Shown: positions 16,816 to 26,664, counted from the stretch's first letter. The stretch: 64,000 nucleotides of DNA from Mucilaginibacter dorajii (GCF_024808255.1 NZ_JANTYS010000014.1:62001-126000); one strand, 5' to 3'. Notes: generated from the sequence alone by a model not told the origin. Program-made: numbers and translations.

Positions 16816-17691
16816 TCACATAATCAAACTATTCTTCTTATACCCACCCGGCGTTTGCCCGGTTATTTTTTTGAAAATCCGCGAAAAATACGACAGGTTT
16901 TCAAAGCCTGTTTCGGCGGCGATATCATAAAAAGGCATATTGGTGGTGCTTAGCAACAACTGCGCCCGCTCTATCCGTTTTACATGGATGTAGGGCAGGG
17001 GCCGCTCGCCGGTGTTTTCATAAAACAGGCGCGAAAAATAATCGGCATTGTGATTGGCCCGTTTGGCCAGGTGGGCAACCGTAATTTCATGCTGCAGGTT
17101 GGTTTGAATGTAATTGATGGCATCAGATATTTTGGAGTGGATGATGCTTTTATCCTCCATTAAAAATAAACCGGGTGCCAGGAACATCGACAACAGTTGC
17201 TGTAAAATGCCGCTGGTTTCCATATAGGCCGATGCGTGCATGAGTTCGTTCAGTTGGCTAAAACTTTTAAGTATCGGTCGTTTTTCATATACTTTGGGGT
17301 TGGTTGATGTCCTTAGCGTTCTGTTTGGGTTGATGGAAAGCAGGCGTTTGATGGCATTGATAGCTGCATCTGTAGCCGGTATTTTAAACAGCTTGCGGTT
17401 TGATGCAAAGAGCGAAACCCCATCGGCCGATTCTTCGGCAAACGAAATGTAATATTGGCCCAAATAATCATCGCAACTGTAGGTACAGGTAGTAAAACTG
17501 GGGATGAGGTATAAAAAACCGGCTTCAAGTTTCACTGTACCATCGGCAGTTTGCAGCCTGCCTTCGCCGGCATCTATATAATAAAGGCGGTAAAAGGTAC
17601 TGGTTACATTTTTGTAAACCCAGTTTTTGTTCAATTGCACATAGTCGGTATTGAGCAGGCTAAAGGTAGATCTTATAAGGCTTCTGTTCAT
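16816..17691 (-). CDS. AraC-family transcriptional regulator
   Basis: 291-residue regulator with an N-terminal cupin-like sensing domain (about residues 25-95: GEGRLQTADGTVKLEAGFLYLIPSF) and two C-terminal helix-turn-helix motifs (about 185-288: ITVAHLAKRANHNADYFSRLF and FYDIAAETGFENLSYFSRIFKKITGQTPGGYKK). Such proteins usually sense sugars and activate nearby catabolic genes. It is divergent from the DUF1549 gene with a 145-bp shared promoter region, so it probably controls the following carbohydrate-type locus. The ligand is not known. Confidence 0.9.
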   Translation of the reverse strand: MNRSLIRSTFSLLNTDYVQLNKNWVYKNVTSTFYRLYYIDAGEGRLQTADGTVKLEAGFLYLIPSFTTCTYSCDDYLGQYYISFAEESADGVSLFASNRKLFKIPATDAAINAIKRLLSINPNRTLRTSTNPKVYEKRPILKSFSQLNELMHASAYMETSGILQQLLSMFLAPGLFLMEDKSIIHSKISDAINYIQTNLQHEITVAHLAKRANHNADYFSRLFYENTGERPLPYIHVKRIERAQLLLSTTNMPFYDIAAETGFENLSYFSRIFKKITGQTPGGYKKNSLIM

Positions 17692-17836
17692 GTTTATAGA
17701 TTGTGGCAGGCGAACAGATCAAATATAATAAAATTATATAAGTCGGTTTTGTGCTAATTGAAGTTGTGTTTGTGCAGTTTTTGATGAGTAACAGCACGTA
17801 GCTTTATGTTGATTATAAAACCGTATACTATTTAAT

Positions 17837-20800
17837 ATGCTGAGGTCATTTTTTGTAACGCTTGGTGCCGCCATGGTAACCGGTGGTGGTTTGTTTGTAG
17901 CTTCATCTGCCGTTGATTTACCTGCCGATGTACAGAAAGCTTATGACGCGCTGCCATCGGTGGATTATAATATCGACGTAAAACCTATACTGAGCAATAA
18001 ATGCTTTGCCTGCCATGGTCCGGATAAAAACAAGCAAAAGGCAGGTTTGCGATTGGATATAGCTGCCAATGCCTACGCCGAGATTCCCGATGATATGGGC
18101 GTGGTGGCTATTAAACCAGGCGACCTGCAACATAGCGAGGTGGTGAAGCGCATATTATCAACCGATTCCACCTACCTGATGCCCGCGCCCGAATCGCACC
18201 ACACACTATCGGCCTATGAAAAAGCGGTAATTATTAAGTGGATAAAAACCGGGGCTGTTTACAAACCGCACTGGGCTTTTGTAAAACCTGTAAAGCCGGC
18301 GGTACCCGTGGTTGAAGGAACGGTAAATAATCCTATCGACAATTTTGTATTAGCCAAACTCAAAAAACAAAGCCTGCTGGCTTCAAAAGAGGCCGATAAA
18401 GAATTGTTGTTACGTCGATTGTCGCTTGATTTAACCGGCTTGCCGCCAACTTTAAAGGAGATAGACGATTATTTAAAAGATAACACGCCCAATGCTTACG
18501 AAAAACAGGTAGACCGTCTGCTGGCATCACCGCACTACGGCGAAAAAATGGCGGTTGATTGGTTGGATGCCGCCCGTTATGCCGATTCGCACGGGTATAC
18601 GGTAGATAGGCTAAGGGATATGTCGCCTTACCGCGATTGGGTGATCAAGGCATATAACAGCAATTTCAGTTATGATAAATTCATAAAATGGCAGCTGGCC
18701 GGCGATCTGATGCCGCACCCAACCAGGGATATGATCATTGCCACGGCCTTTAATCGCAACCATCAACAAAATATGGAGGGCGGCGTTATAGAGGAAGAAT
18801 ATCAAACCGAATATGTGATAGATCGTACCAATACCTTTGGCAGCGCCGTGCTGGGGATGACAGTGGGCTGTGCCAAATGCCACGATCATAAATTCGACCC
18901 GATATCGCAAAAGAATTATTACCAGCTGTTCAGCTTTTTTAATAATGTAAAGGAGGCGGGGCAAATTTCCTGGGATGATGCCCTGCCAACGCCAACCTTA
19001 ATGCTGCCGACGGCGCAAAAGGAAAAGATCCTGACCTTTATTAATGATAACATTGCGCAGCAGCAAAACACTATTGCCCAAACTCAAAGCAAAGCCACCA
19101 CCGGTTTTGATAAATGGCTTGCCGATGGTGAATATAAAAAGCTTACCGGTCAAAACATACCGCTGAACGGCTTGCAGGCTTATTACAATTTTGATAAGGG
19201 AACCCTTGCAAGTACCGTGAACCCTAAAGATGTTGGCGTAATGAAGCGTGAAGGAGGCGCGCCCGGCGACGCGGCAGTATTTGAGCCCAGGGGCGATGGC
19301 AAAGCACTGGCTTTAAGCGGCGATACCTGGCTTGATTTAAACCAGGTTGGGGTGTTTCGTAAATCGCAGCCTTTTAGTATTGGTATTTGGGTTAACATTC
19401 CTAAGCAACTGAGCGAAGGTGTTATTTTTCATAAAGGCAATTCCGAGCGGTTGTACAACTTCAGGGGGTATCATTTATACCTTAAAAACAATAAGCTGGA
19501 GCTGAACATGGCCCATACCGGTCCGTCAAATGCCATAACCAGGGTTACCGTTGATGATGTGCCCCGCGATAAATGGATCCAGCTAACGGCCACTTATGAT
19601 GGATCGTCAAAAGCGGATGGCTTTAAGTTATACATGGATGGTGCCGAACTGAAAATGGAAACCACCATGGATCAGTTGACCAAAGATATTTTATTTGTAG
19701 GTGGCGGCACTCAGCCAGGTTTGCAGGTAGGTGCCTGGGAGCGCGGTCGCGGTTTTAAAGCAGGTAAAGCAGATGACATAGCCGTATATAACCGTACGCT
19801 TACTGCTTTTGAGGTAAAAATGCTGGCACAAAAAGATAACTGGGATAAAATTGCAGGCAAAAATAAGGAGACGCTTACCGCCGATGAAATGGATAAACTA
19901 AAAACCTATTACCTGGCCGCGGTTGATCTAACTGTACTTGCCGAAGCGCAAAAGCTTACGGTCTTAAGAACTACGTTGTCCGATTCGACAGAAAATATTG
20001 CGGAGTTGATGGTGATGCAGGAAATGTCATCGCCAAAAAAATCATTCATTCTCAACCGGGGGAATTACGATATGCCCGGCGAGCAGGTTTTTCCGAACAC
20101 GCCAGAAGCGATTTTAGCTTTCCCTGCCGATTTGCCTAAAAACAGGTTTGGCTTAGCGCAATGGGCCACCAATCCCGATAACCCTTTGACGGCAAGGGTG
20201 GCGGTAAACCGCTTATGGCAAAACTTTTTTGGTACCGGCCTGGTGAAAACCAGCGAGGATTTTGGCAACCAGGGCGAAATGCCAAGCCACCCCGAGTTGC
20301 TGGATTGGCTGGCTACCACCTTTGTGGAGTCGGGCTGGGATATGAAGGCTTTAAATAAATTGATCGTGATGTCGGCCTCGTACAGGCAGGACTCTCGGCC
20401 TACAAAGGAAGCTGCCGAAAAAGACCCCGAGAACCGGTTCCTTTCGCACGGCCCTGCCTATCGCATGCCTGCCGAGATGATCCGTGATAACGCTTTGTTT
20501 GCCTGTGGCTTATTAAATACCGAAATAGGGGGTAAAAGTATCAAGCCATACCAGCCACCCGGTTTATGGGAAATTAACAACACAACCTATACGCCCGATA
20601 CCGGCAAGGCGGTTTACCGGCGCAGCTTGTATGTGATAGTCAAACGATCTGTACCAAACCCCACATTGGCTACTTTTGATGCACCATCGCGCAGTTATTG
20701 TGTTATCCGCAGGCAAAAAACCAATACGCCCTTGCAGGCATTGGTAACCCTGAATGACCCCACATTTGTTGAGGCGGCCAAAGTTTTGGGCGAACAGATG

Positions 20801-21067
20801 ACCCGCAACGCCGATAATCGCGCAGCTATAACAACGGCTTACCGAAAGCTCACCGGTCGTACGCCGATGCCCGATGAGGTTACGCTTTTGATGACCCTGC
20901 AACAGGTTGAACTCAAAAAATTTAAAGAACACCCTGAAAAGCAGAAGGGCTGGCTTACTGCCGGGCAATACCATGTAGATAAAAAACTAAGCGGCGCCAT
21001 GATAGCAGCCAATACGGTTGTAGCCAGCACTATTTTAAATTCCGACGCGTCATTAACCAAAAGATAA
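17837..21067 (+). CDS. DUF1549/DUF1553 cytochrome c-like protein with LamG domain
   Basis: 1076-residue secreted or periplasmic protein with an N-terminal membrane or signal segment (about residues 5-25). Order of domains: PSCyt1-type haem site CFACH at 56-60, DUF1549 (about 165-370) with a second site CAKCH at 345-349, a LamG/concanavalin-like lectin domain (about 445-660, YYNFDKG), and DUF1553 (about 770-1060). This architecture is abundant in Planctomycetes, where such genes sit next to DUF1501 genes and sulfatases in polysaccharide loci. The exact reaction is unknown; a redox step on a sugar is a guess. The DUF1501 gene follows after 6 bp. Confidence 0.85.
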   Translation: MLRSFFVTLGAAMVTGGGLFVASSAVDLPADVQKAYDALPSVDYNIDVKPILSNKCFACHGPDKNKQKAGLRLDIAANAYAEIPDDMGVVAIKPGDLQHSEVVKRILSTDSTYLMPAPESHHTLSAYEKAVIIKWIKTGAVYKPHWAFVKPVKPAVPVVEGTVNNPIDNFVLAKLKKQSLLASKEADKELLLRRLSLDLTGLPPTLKEIDDYLKDNTPNAYEKQVDRLLASPHYGEKMAVDWLDAARYADSHGYTVDRLRDMSPYRDWVIKAYNSNFSYDKFIKWQLAGDLMPHPTRDMIIATAFNRNHQQNMEGGVIEEEYQTEYVIDRTNTFGSAVLGMTVGCAKCHDHKFDPISQKNYYQLFSFFNNVKEAGQISWDDALPTPTLMLPTAQKEKILTFINDNIAQQQNTIAQTQSKATTGFDKWLADGEYKKLTGQNIPLNGLQAYYNFDKGTLASTVNPKDVGVMKREGGAPGDAAVFEPRGDGKALALSGDTWLDLNQVGVFRKSQPFSIGIWVNIPKQLSEGVIFHKGNSERLYNFRGYHLYLKNNKLELNMAHTGPSNAITRVTVDDVPRDKWIQLTATYDGSSKADGFKLYMDGAELKMETTMDQLTKDILFVGGGTQPGLQVGAWERGRGFKAGKADDIAVYNRTLTAFEVKMLAQKDNWDKIAGKNKETLTADEMDKLKTYYLAAVDLTVLAEAQKLTVLRTTLSDSTENIAELMVMQEMSSPKKSFILNRGNYDMPGEQVFPNTPEAILAFPADLPKNRFGLAQWATNPDNPLTARVAVNRLWQNFFGTGLVKTSEDFGNQGEMPSHPELLDWLATTFVESGWDMKALNKLIVMSASYRQDSRPTKEAAEKDPENRFLSHGPAYRMPAEMIRDNALFACGLLNTEIGGKSIKPYQPPGLWEINNTTYTPDTGKAVYRRSLYVIVKRSVPNPTLATFDAPSRSYCVIRRQKTNTPLQALVTLNDPTFVEAAKVLGEQMTRNADNRAAITTAYRKLTGRTPMPDEVTLLMTLQQVELKKFKEHPEKQKGWLTAGQYHVDKKLSGAMIAANTVVASTILNSDASLTKR

Positions 21068-21073
21068 AACAAG

Positions 21074-22579
21074 ATGTCAGATTTTCACCATCATGATGAT
21101 GATTTCAGGCTGCATACGCCTGAGTTTAACGAGCTGCACAAAAAGATGGACAGGCGCAACTTCCTTACCAAAACATCGCTTGGTTTGGGCGCTTTGGCCG
21201 TGGGGTCGTTATTCGGCAACAATGCGTTTGGCGGTACCCGCAAAGCGACGGGGAATTTAGAGACTGATATTTTAAATGCTCTGCCACAGATAGCGCCCAA
21301 AGCTAAAAGAGTAGTTTACCTTTTTCAGGCAGGCGGCCCATCGCAGTTTGAAACCTTTGATTACAAACCCAAACTGGCCACCATGCTTGGCCAAAACCTG
21401 CCCGATTCTGTACGGCAGGGGCAACGCTTAACCGGCATGAGTGCCAACCAAAGCGTTTTGCCGCTGGCCCCGGCGTTTTGCAAGTTTAATCAGCACGGCC
21501 AAAGCCAAACCTGGATGAGCGAACTGATGCCCCATACCGCCCAGGTGGTTGATGAATTGTGTATTGTAAAGTCGTTGTATTCAGAAGCTATTAATCATGA
21601 CCCGGCCATTACGTTTTTGCAAACTGGTAACCAGTTGCCGGGCCGACCGTCAGTAGGTTCATGGATCAGTTATGGTTTAGGGTCTGATAATCAAAACCTG
21701 CCTACTTTCATTGTGCTGGTATCTAAAAACGCGCCTAAAGATCAGCCTTTGTACGCCCGGCTTTGGGGTAACGGTTTCCTGCCATCCAAATACCAGGGTG
21801 TACAGTTTGGATCGGGGAAAGACCCGGTGCTGTTCCTGAATAATCCCGAAGGTTATGACGGTGCCGATAGAAAGGAAATGCTGGAATACCTATCCAAATT
21901 AAACAATCTGCAAAACACGGCCTATGCCGACCCTGAGGTAGATGCCCGTATAGCCCAATATGAAATGGCCGCCCGCATGCAAACCTCCGTACCCGAGGTG
22001 ATGAGCACCGCCAACGAACCCAAAGAAATTTTTGATATGTACGGCCCAGATAGCCGCGACCCGGGAACCTACGCTGCTAATTGTTTGCTGGCGCGAAAAC
22101 TATTAGAGAAAAACGTAAAGTTTGTGCAATTGTACCACCAGGGCTGGGATCAGCATAGCAACCTGCCATCGGGCATAGCCGGGCAATGCAAGGCTACCGA
22201 CCAGGCCACCGCCGCGCTCATCAAAGACCTGAAACAGCGCGGCATGTTGGACGATACCCTGGTGATCTGGGGCGGCGAGTTCGGTCGCACGGTTTACTCG
22301 CAAGGTAAGCTCAGCGCCAATGATTATGGCCGCGACCATCACCCGCGCTGCTTTACCATGTGGATGGCCGGTGCCGGCGTAAAACACGGCATCAGCTACG
22401 GCGAAACTGATGATTTTAGCTACAACATTGTTAAAGACCCTGTACACGTTCACGATTTCCAGGCCACATTGTTACACCTGATGGGTATCAATCACGAACT
22501 GCTAACCTACCAATTCCAGGGCCGCCGTTTTAGATTGACCGATGTGGAAGGGAAGGTGGTGAGGGATATTTTAAGTTAG
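21074..22579 (+). CDS. DUF1501 domain-containing protein with Tat signal
   Basis: 501-residue protein of the DUF1501 family, structurally related to alkaline phosphatase and sulfatase-type enzymes. An unusual His/Asp-rich 25-residue leader precedes the twin-arginine signal DRRNFLTKTSLGLGALAVG (Arg27-Arg28), so export by Tat is likely and metal loading before export is possible. Conserved segments are IPVYLFQAGGPSQFETFD-like VVYLFQAGGPSQFETFD, GGEFGRT and the late DHHPRCFTMWMAGAGVK. It always seems to pair with the DUF1549 protein in related genomes. Substrate unknown. Confidence 0.85.
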   Translation: MSDFHHHDDDFRLHTPEFNELHKKMDRRNFLTKTSLGLGALAVGSLFGNNAFGGTRKATGNLETDILNALPQIAPKAKRVVYLFQAGGPSQFETFDYKPKLATMLGQNLPDSVRQGQRLTGMSANQSVLPLAPAFCKFNQHGQSQTWMSELMPHTAQVVDELCIVKSLYSEAINHDPAITFLQTGNQLPGRPSVGSWISYGLGSDNQNLPTFIVLVSKNAPKDQPLYARLWGNGFLPSKYQGVQFGSGKDPVLFLNNPEGYDGADRKEMLEYLSKLNNLQNTAYADPEVDARIAQYEMAARMQTSVPEVMSTANEPKEIFDMYGPDSRDPGTYAANCLLARKLLEKNVKFVQLYHQGWDQHSNLPSGIAGQCKATDQATAALIKDLKQRGMLDDTLVIWGGEFGRTVYSQGKLSANDYGRDHHPRCFTMWMAGAGVKHGISYGETDDFSYNIVKDPVHVHDFQATLLHLMGINHELLTYQFQGRRFRLTDVEGKVVRDILS

Positions 22580-22798
22580 TAGCAAGTAGTTAGTATCAGG
22601 TATCAAGATTTTTTGAAATCACTAACTTGATAAACTTTTATTGATTAAATGAGATTGAGAAGTATATTTTCATTTGTACATACAAATACAAAAATAAATC
22701 AGATATTAGAATTTGTTTTAACCAATTGGACATCATGTAAAAGAGTCTCGCGTTCTGTAGCGGTCTTGATACTTGATACTAACTACTTGATACTATCA
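22578..22798. repeat. Inverted pair of 7-bp-period repeats
   Basis: Left arm 22578-22612 reads AGTAGCA, AGTAGTT, AGTATCA, GGTATCA, AGATTTT, overlapping the last two bases of the DUF1501 stop codon. Right arm 22764-22798 reads TCTTGAT, ACTTGAT, ACTAACT, ACTTGAT, ACTATCA, its reverse complement. The right arm ends 4 bp before the next start codon. The same heptamer family occurs at 40622-40861. Confidence 0.88.
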
Positions 22799-22802
22799 CA
22801 CC

Positions 22803-23906
22803 ATGGAGAGAAGAAATTTTATAAAAAACACCGCCGTTGCTTCGGCTTTGGTGGCTGCCGCGCCGGTGAAAAGCTTTGCTATTTTGCACAAAGATTTGCA
22901 GCCAGATGACCAAACCATAGGGCAGGGGGGCTTTACTTACAAAGCTGATAAGGGATGGGCCAAAATAAGCGTAAACAGTAACCCGCTGGCTAACTGCCAT
23001 GAAATGGTGCAGGACAGTAAAGGCAGGCTCATTATGCTGGGCGATCACACGGCAAACAACATCCTCATTTTTGATAAATCGGGCAAACTGCTTGATTACT
23101 GGGGAACCGCTTTGCCGGGCGGCCACGGTTTAACCATTAGCAAAGAAGGAGGCGAAGATTTCCTGCTGCTTACCGATTGCGGCTGGGCGCAAGACAGAAC
23201 GGGCGCTGGTTACGGCCAATCCGGCCAGGTTTTGAAAACCACCGTGGATGGTAAGCTCATCTTTGCCATCGGTCATCCGCGTACCATTGGTGTTTATAAA
23301 GATAACGAACCGTTTAAACCAACCGAAACCGCTGTGGCACCCAACGGAGATATCTATGTGGCCGATGGTTACGGATCTGACTATATTATTCATTATGATA
23401 GCAAGGGGCAGTATATCCGTCATTTCGGGGGCCATAATAACGCTAATAAAGATCATAACCTGGTGAATGCCCATGGCATTACCATTGATACCCGCGACAA
23501 AAATAACCCTACGCTTATCTGCACCTCGCGCGAGGAAAACTGCTTTAAGGTTTTTACCATGGATGGCAAGTTCATCAAACGCATTGACATGCCGGGTATG
23601 TATGTTTGTCGTGCGGTAATTAACGATCAAAATATTTATGCCGGCGTATGCTGGAGCAAAGATGCCACTGGCAACAGGTTTGATTACTCGGGCTTTGTAA
23701 CCATACTGGATAAGGACGATAAGGTGATCTCCAATCCGGGTGGTGCGGCGCCGGTGTATAAGAACGGTGTTTTACAGCCTACCTTACAAGCTTCAAGCCG
23801 TATTTTTCAGCATGGCCATGATGTATGTGTGGATGAGGATAAAAACGTGTATGTATGCCAGTGGAACGCTTACCATACCGCACCTGTTAAATTAACAAGG
23901 GTATGA
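22803..23906 (+). CDS. Tat-exported six-bladed beta-propeller (NHL-type) protein
   Basis: 367-residue protein starting MERRNFIKNTAVASALVAAAP, a twin-arginine signal (Arg3-Arg4) with an Ala-rich hydrophobic core. The remainder shows NHL-like blades, for example APNGDIYVADGYGSDYIIHY, VNAHGITIDTR and HGHDVCVDEDKNVYVCQWN. It resembles peptidyl-alpha-hydroxyglycine lyase-like propellers in other Bacteroidota sugar loci, but no catalytic assignment is safe. Position between the DUF1501 and fucosidase genes suggests a role in the same extracellular carbohydrate process. Confidence 0.8.
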   Translation: MERRNFIKNTAVASALVAAAPVKSFAILHKDLQPDDQTIGQGGFTYKADKGWAKISVNSNPLANCHEMVQDSKGRLIMLGDHTANNILIFDKSGKLLDYWGTALPGGHGLTISKEGGEDFLLLTDCGWAQDRTGAGYGQSGQVLKTTVDGKLIFAIGHPRTIGVYKDNEPFKPTETAVAPNGDIYVADGYGSDYIIHYDSKGQYIRHFGGHNNANKDHNLVNAHGITIDTRDKNNPTLICTSREENCFKVFTMDGKFIKRIDMPGMYVCRAVINDQNIYAGVCWSKDATGNRFDYSGFVTILDKDDKVISNPGGAAPVYKNGVLQPTLQASSRIFQHGHDVCVDEDKNVYVCQWNAYHTAPVKLTRV

Positions 23907-24043
23907 TAATCCATCTTTTTTTGACAATTTAGATGAGTAAAATGCCAATTTTAATAGACTTTGATTAAACGTTTTATCATCAACTTAGTAAATCTCCGTT
24001 TAACAGATTTAATACTTAGTTGACTATTTACAAACCAATTCAA

Positions 24044-25459
24044 ATGCACTCAAATTCTATCACGAAGAAACTATTTTCAGTATTACTAAGCGTGCTTATT
24101 TTAGGCGCTGTAAATGTAAAAGCACAAAGCCCGGTAAAAGCGCGTCCGCTTGCCGAATTACAGCAACAATTCGTCGATCTGCGTTTTGGCATGTTCATCC
24201 ACTTTAACATCCCAACCTACGAGAATGCCGACTGGCCCGATCCTGAAACACCGGCATCCGACTTTAATCCTAAAAAACTGGACTGTGTGCAATGGGCAAA
24301 GGCAGCCAAATCGGCCAATATGACCTATGGTTGTTTAACTACCAAACATCATAGTGGTTTTTGCATTTGGGATACCAAAAGCACCGATTACAATGTGATG
24401 CACAGCCCTCTTAAACGCGATGTTGTAAAGGAATATACCAAAGCCTTCCGCGACCAGGGTTTAAAGGTAATGTTGTATTACTCTATTTTAGATACCCACC
24501 ACAGGCTGCGCCCGAACCAGATCAAGCCTAAACATATTGAAATGGTTAAACAGCAGCTTACCGAACTGTTAACCAACTACGGCCAGATTGAAGCTTTAAT
24601 TATTGATGGATGGGATGCACCATGGTCAAGGATTTCTTATGATGATGTACCTTTTGAGGAGATCTACAAACTGGTTAAAAAATTACAGCCCAATTGTTTG
24701 TTGATGGATTTGAACGGCGCTAAATACCCTGCCGAAGGTTTGTATTATACCGATATTAAAACCTACGAGATGGGTGCCGGTCAGCGTGTGCAAAAAGAAA
24801 CCAACAAAATGCCTGCATTGGCTTGTTTGCCTATTCAAGCCAACTGGTTTTGGAAAACAGATTTCCCAACCACGCCTATCAGGGATGTAAACAAATTGGT
24901 TAACGATGTTTTGGTGCCGCTCAACAATGCCAGTTGTAACTTTATCCTGAATGTGGCCCCAAATACCGACGGTTTGTTTGACGATAACGCCATTGAAGGC
25001 TTAAAACAAATTGGTAAGCTGTGGAAAAATGCTGGTCCGGTTGATAAACTTGGCGAAACAGGTAATCCCATTATATCACATAACCTGGCCAAACGCGCGC
25101 CTGCAAATTCAAGCTGGAGCGATGATTCGTCTATCATGGATTTTGCAAATGATGATGATTTTGAATCGTCATGGCAATCAAATGACAGGGTAAAATCGCC
25201 ATGGTACGAGGTTGATCTGAAACCTGGTCAGCAGTTTAATACCATTGTGATATTTGAGCGTAAAGCCAATATCAAAAAATACAAATTAGAGTACAACGAC
25301 GGCACCAGCTGGAAACCTTTATTTGAAGGCGAAAACCTGAGCCGGGTAAAAGTTAACCGCTTTAAAGCCGTTAACGGTAACAAAGTGCGCATGTCAATAG
25401 AAACATCTGATAGTGCACCATCCATCGCGGAGTTTGGGGTGTATAATGAAACGTTGTAG
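24044..25459 (+). CDS. GH29 alpha-L-fucosidase with C-terminal F5/8-type domain
   Basis: Retaining glycosidase that removes alpha-L-fucose from glycans. The ATG at 24044 gives a clear signal peptide (FSVLLSVLILGAVNVKAQS); the frame is also open to a TTG at 24020. The catalytic barrel includes LRFGMFIHF, the substrate-binding KHHSGF at 101-105 and the segment LIIDGWDAPW near residue 190, where the GH29 nucleophile Asp lies. A discoidin-like domain (about 335-471) ends the protein. A terminator follows. The locus lacks SusC/SusD-type uptake genes in this window. Confidence 0.9.
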   Translation: MHSNSITKKLFSVLLSVLILGAVNVKAQSPVKARPLAELQQQFVDLRFGMFIHFNIPTYENADWPDPETPASDFNPKKLDCVQWAKAAKSANMTYGCLTTKHHSGFCIWDTKSTDYNVMHSPLKRDVVKEYTKAFRDQGLKVMLYYSILDTHHRLRPNQIKPKHIEMVKQQLTELLTNYGQIEALIIDGWDAPWSRISYDDVPFEEIYKLVKKLQPNCLLMDLNGAKYPAEGLYYTDIKTYEMGAGQRVQKETNKMPALACLPIQANWFWKTDFPTTPIRDVNKLVNDVLVPLNNASCNFILNVAPNTDGLFDDNAIEGLKQIGKLWKNAGPVDKLGETGNPIISHNLAKRAPANSSWSDDSSIMDFANDDDFESSWQSNDRVKSPWYEVDLKPGQQFNTIVIFERKANIKKYKLEYNDGTSWKPLFEGENLSRVKVNRFKAVNGNKVRMSIETSDSAPSIAEFGVYNETL

Positions 25460-25493
25460 ATGTGTAGATGTGCAGATTTAAGATGTGCAGATG
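25456..25493. repeat. GTGCAGAT-type 8-bp-period repeat
   Basis: Units GTGTAGAT, GTGCAGAT, TTAAGAT, GTGCAGAT (8, 8, 7, 8 bp) start on the fucosidase stop codon. The same spacing pattern recurs at 39276-39306, inverted at 39478-39508, and at 59000-59037. A degenerate inverted relative lies at about 26798-26845. Confidence 0.85.
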
Positions 25494-25620
25494 AAAAAAC
25501 AATCTGTCATGCCGAATTTATTTCGGCACCCCACATGCAAGGTAGTCAGTATGAAGTTTACCTGTCCTGTGGGATCCTGAAACAAATTCGGGACGACTTC
25601 GGGTCTTAACCGCAAATCCA

Positions 25621-25668
25621 AAATGTCATCCCAAGCCGTTAGCTAACGACCCGGGATGACATTTTTTT
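25621..25668 (+). terminator. Terminator hairpin after the fucosidase gene
   Basis: Arms 25621-25632 and 25653-25664 (AAATGTCATCCC and GGGATGACATTT) are perfect reverse complements, with a second small stem in the loop, and are followed by a run of T. It lies about 160 bp beyond the stop. The preceding 110 bp hold GTCATGCCGAA and TTCGGCA-type hairpin DNA. Confidence 0.8.
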
Positions 25669-25698
25669 ATAAGCATAACCCTTTAATAAAACGTAAGT

Positions 25699-25767
25699 AT
25701 GCCGCATAGCGGCTACCCGTTTGTAGATAAAATACCCCCATATCGATAATGCCGCATAGCGGCTACC
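25699..25767. repeat. Two copies of the GCCGC-ATA-GCGGC hairpin repeat
   Basis: The 19-mer ATGCCGCATAGCGGCTACC occurs at 25699-25717 and 25749-25767, 31 bp apart. Each has a 5-bp stem around ATA. Three more copies, one inverted, lie at 61351-61459. Confidence 0.92.
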
Positions 25768-25882
25768 TGTTATTGGATTATAAGTACCGGAAGACAATTC
25801 CTTTTGTTAACCATTTCCCAATCCACAAAAATCCCATTCCTTTTTCCTAATTTTATTAAGTAAATCAGCCTAAATAAAAATC

Positions 25883-26590
25883 ATGGGTGTACAGGAAGTT
25901 ATGGCCCAGCTGCAGGGGTATGGCAGCGAAAGCATCAAAAAGATCTTGTTGAAACACGGCATTAAAGAACCATTTTTTGGTGTAAAGGTAGAACACCTTA
26001 AAACCATCCAAAAACAAACCAAAACAGACTACCCCTTAGCCAAAGATCTGTTTGCCACCGGCAACGCCGATGCCATGTACCTTGCCGGCTTGATTACCGA
26101 CGATGCGAAAATGACTAAAGAAGATTTGCAAACCTGGGTTAAACAGGCTGTGTCCAACAATATCAGTGAATACACGGTTCCATGGGTCGCAGCCGGGAGC
26201 AAATATGGCTTTGAGCTGGCTTTGGAGTGGATAGACTCGCCAGAGGAACATATTACCGCCGCAGGCTGGTCTACTTTGAGTAATACCGTAGCGCTAAAAC
26301 CGGATGTGGAGCTGGATATTCCGGCATTAAAACAACTCCTTGAACGTGCATCAGAAAATATTCATTCGGCGGCTAACCGGGTAAAGTATACCATGAACGG
26401 TTTCATTATTTCGGCAGCCAATTACGTAACCGCGCTAACAGATGATGCTATTGCCATCGCCAAAAAGAACGGTGTGGTGATGGTAGATATGAATGGCACT
26501 GCCTGCAAAGTACCCGACGCACTTGAATATATTGCCAAAATGCAGGCAAAGGGGCAAGTGGGTAAAAAGAAGAAAACGGTGAAGTGTTGA
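25883..26590 (+). CDS. AlkD-like DNA alkylation repair protein (HEAT-repeat)
   Basis: 235-residue all-helical protein of the DNA alkylation repair family (PF08713 type), which in AlkC/AlkD removes alkylated bases by recognising weakened base pairs. The N-terminal ESIKKILLKHGIKEPFFGVKVEHLK and the WVAAGSKYGFELALEWIDS segment are typical of the shorter Bacteroidota members, whose activity is mostly untested. A Lys-rich C-terminus ends the protein. It stands alone between repeat-rich gaps, so it has its own promoter. Confidence 0.8.
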   Translation: MGVQEVMAQLQGYGSESIKKILLKHGIKEPFFGVKVEHLKTIQKQTKTDYPLAKDLFATGNADAMYLAGLITDDAKMTKEDLQTWVKQAVSNNISEYTVPWVAAGSKYGFELALEWIDSPEEHITAAGWSTLSNTVALKPDVELDIPALKQLLERASENIHSAANRVKYTMNGFIISAANYVTALTDDAIAIAKKNGVVMVDMNGTACKVPDALEYIAKMQAKGQVGKKKKTVKC

Positions 26591-26664
26591 TTTATAGGAT
26601 TTAGTTACCACTCTATTTGGATGCTTTTTAAGCGCGGCATTATCTATCGATCTTCCTCTCCACC

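Noticed and set aside
16473..16823. 116-codon plus-strand open frame over the repeat element
   Set aside because: It crosses the DUF559 gene in antisense and the non-coding inverted-repeat element; no family resemblance.
22649..22909. 86-codon plus-strand open frame
   Set aside because: It overlaps the repeat arm and the Tat signal of the propeller gene in another frame.
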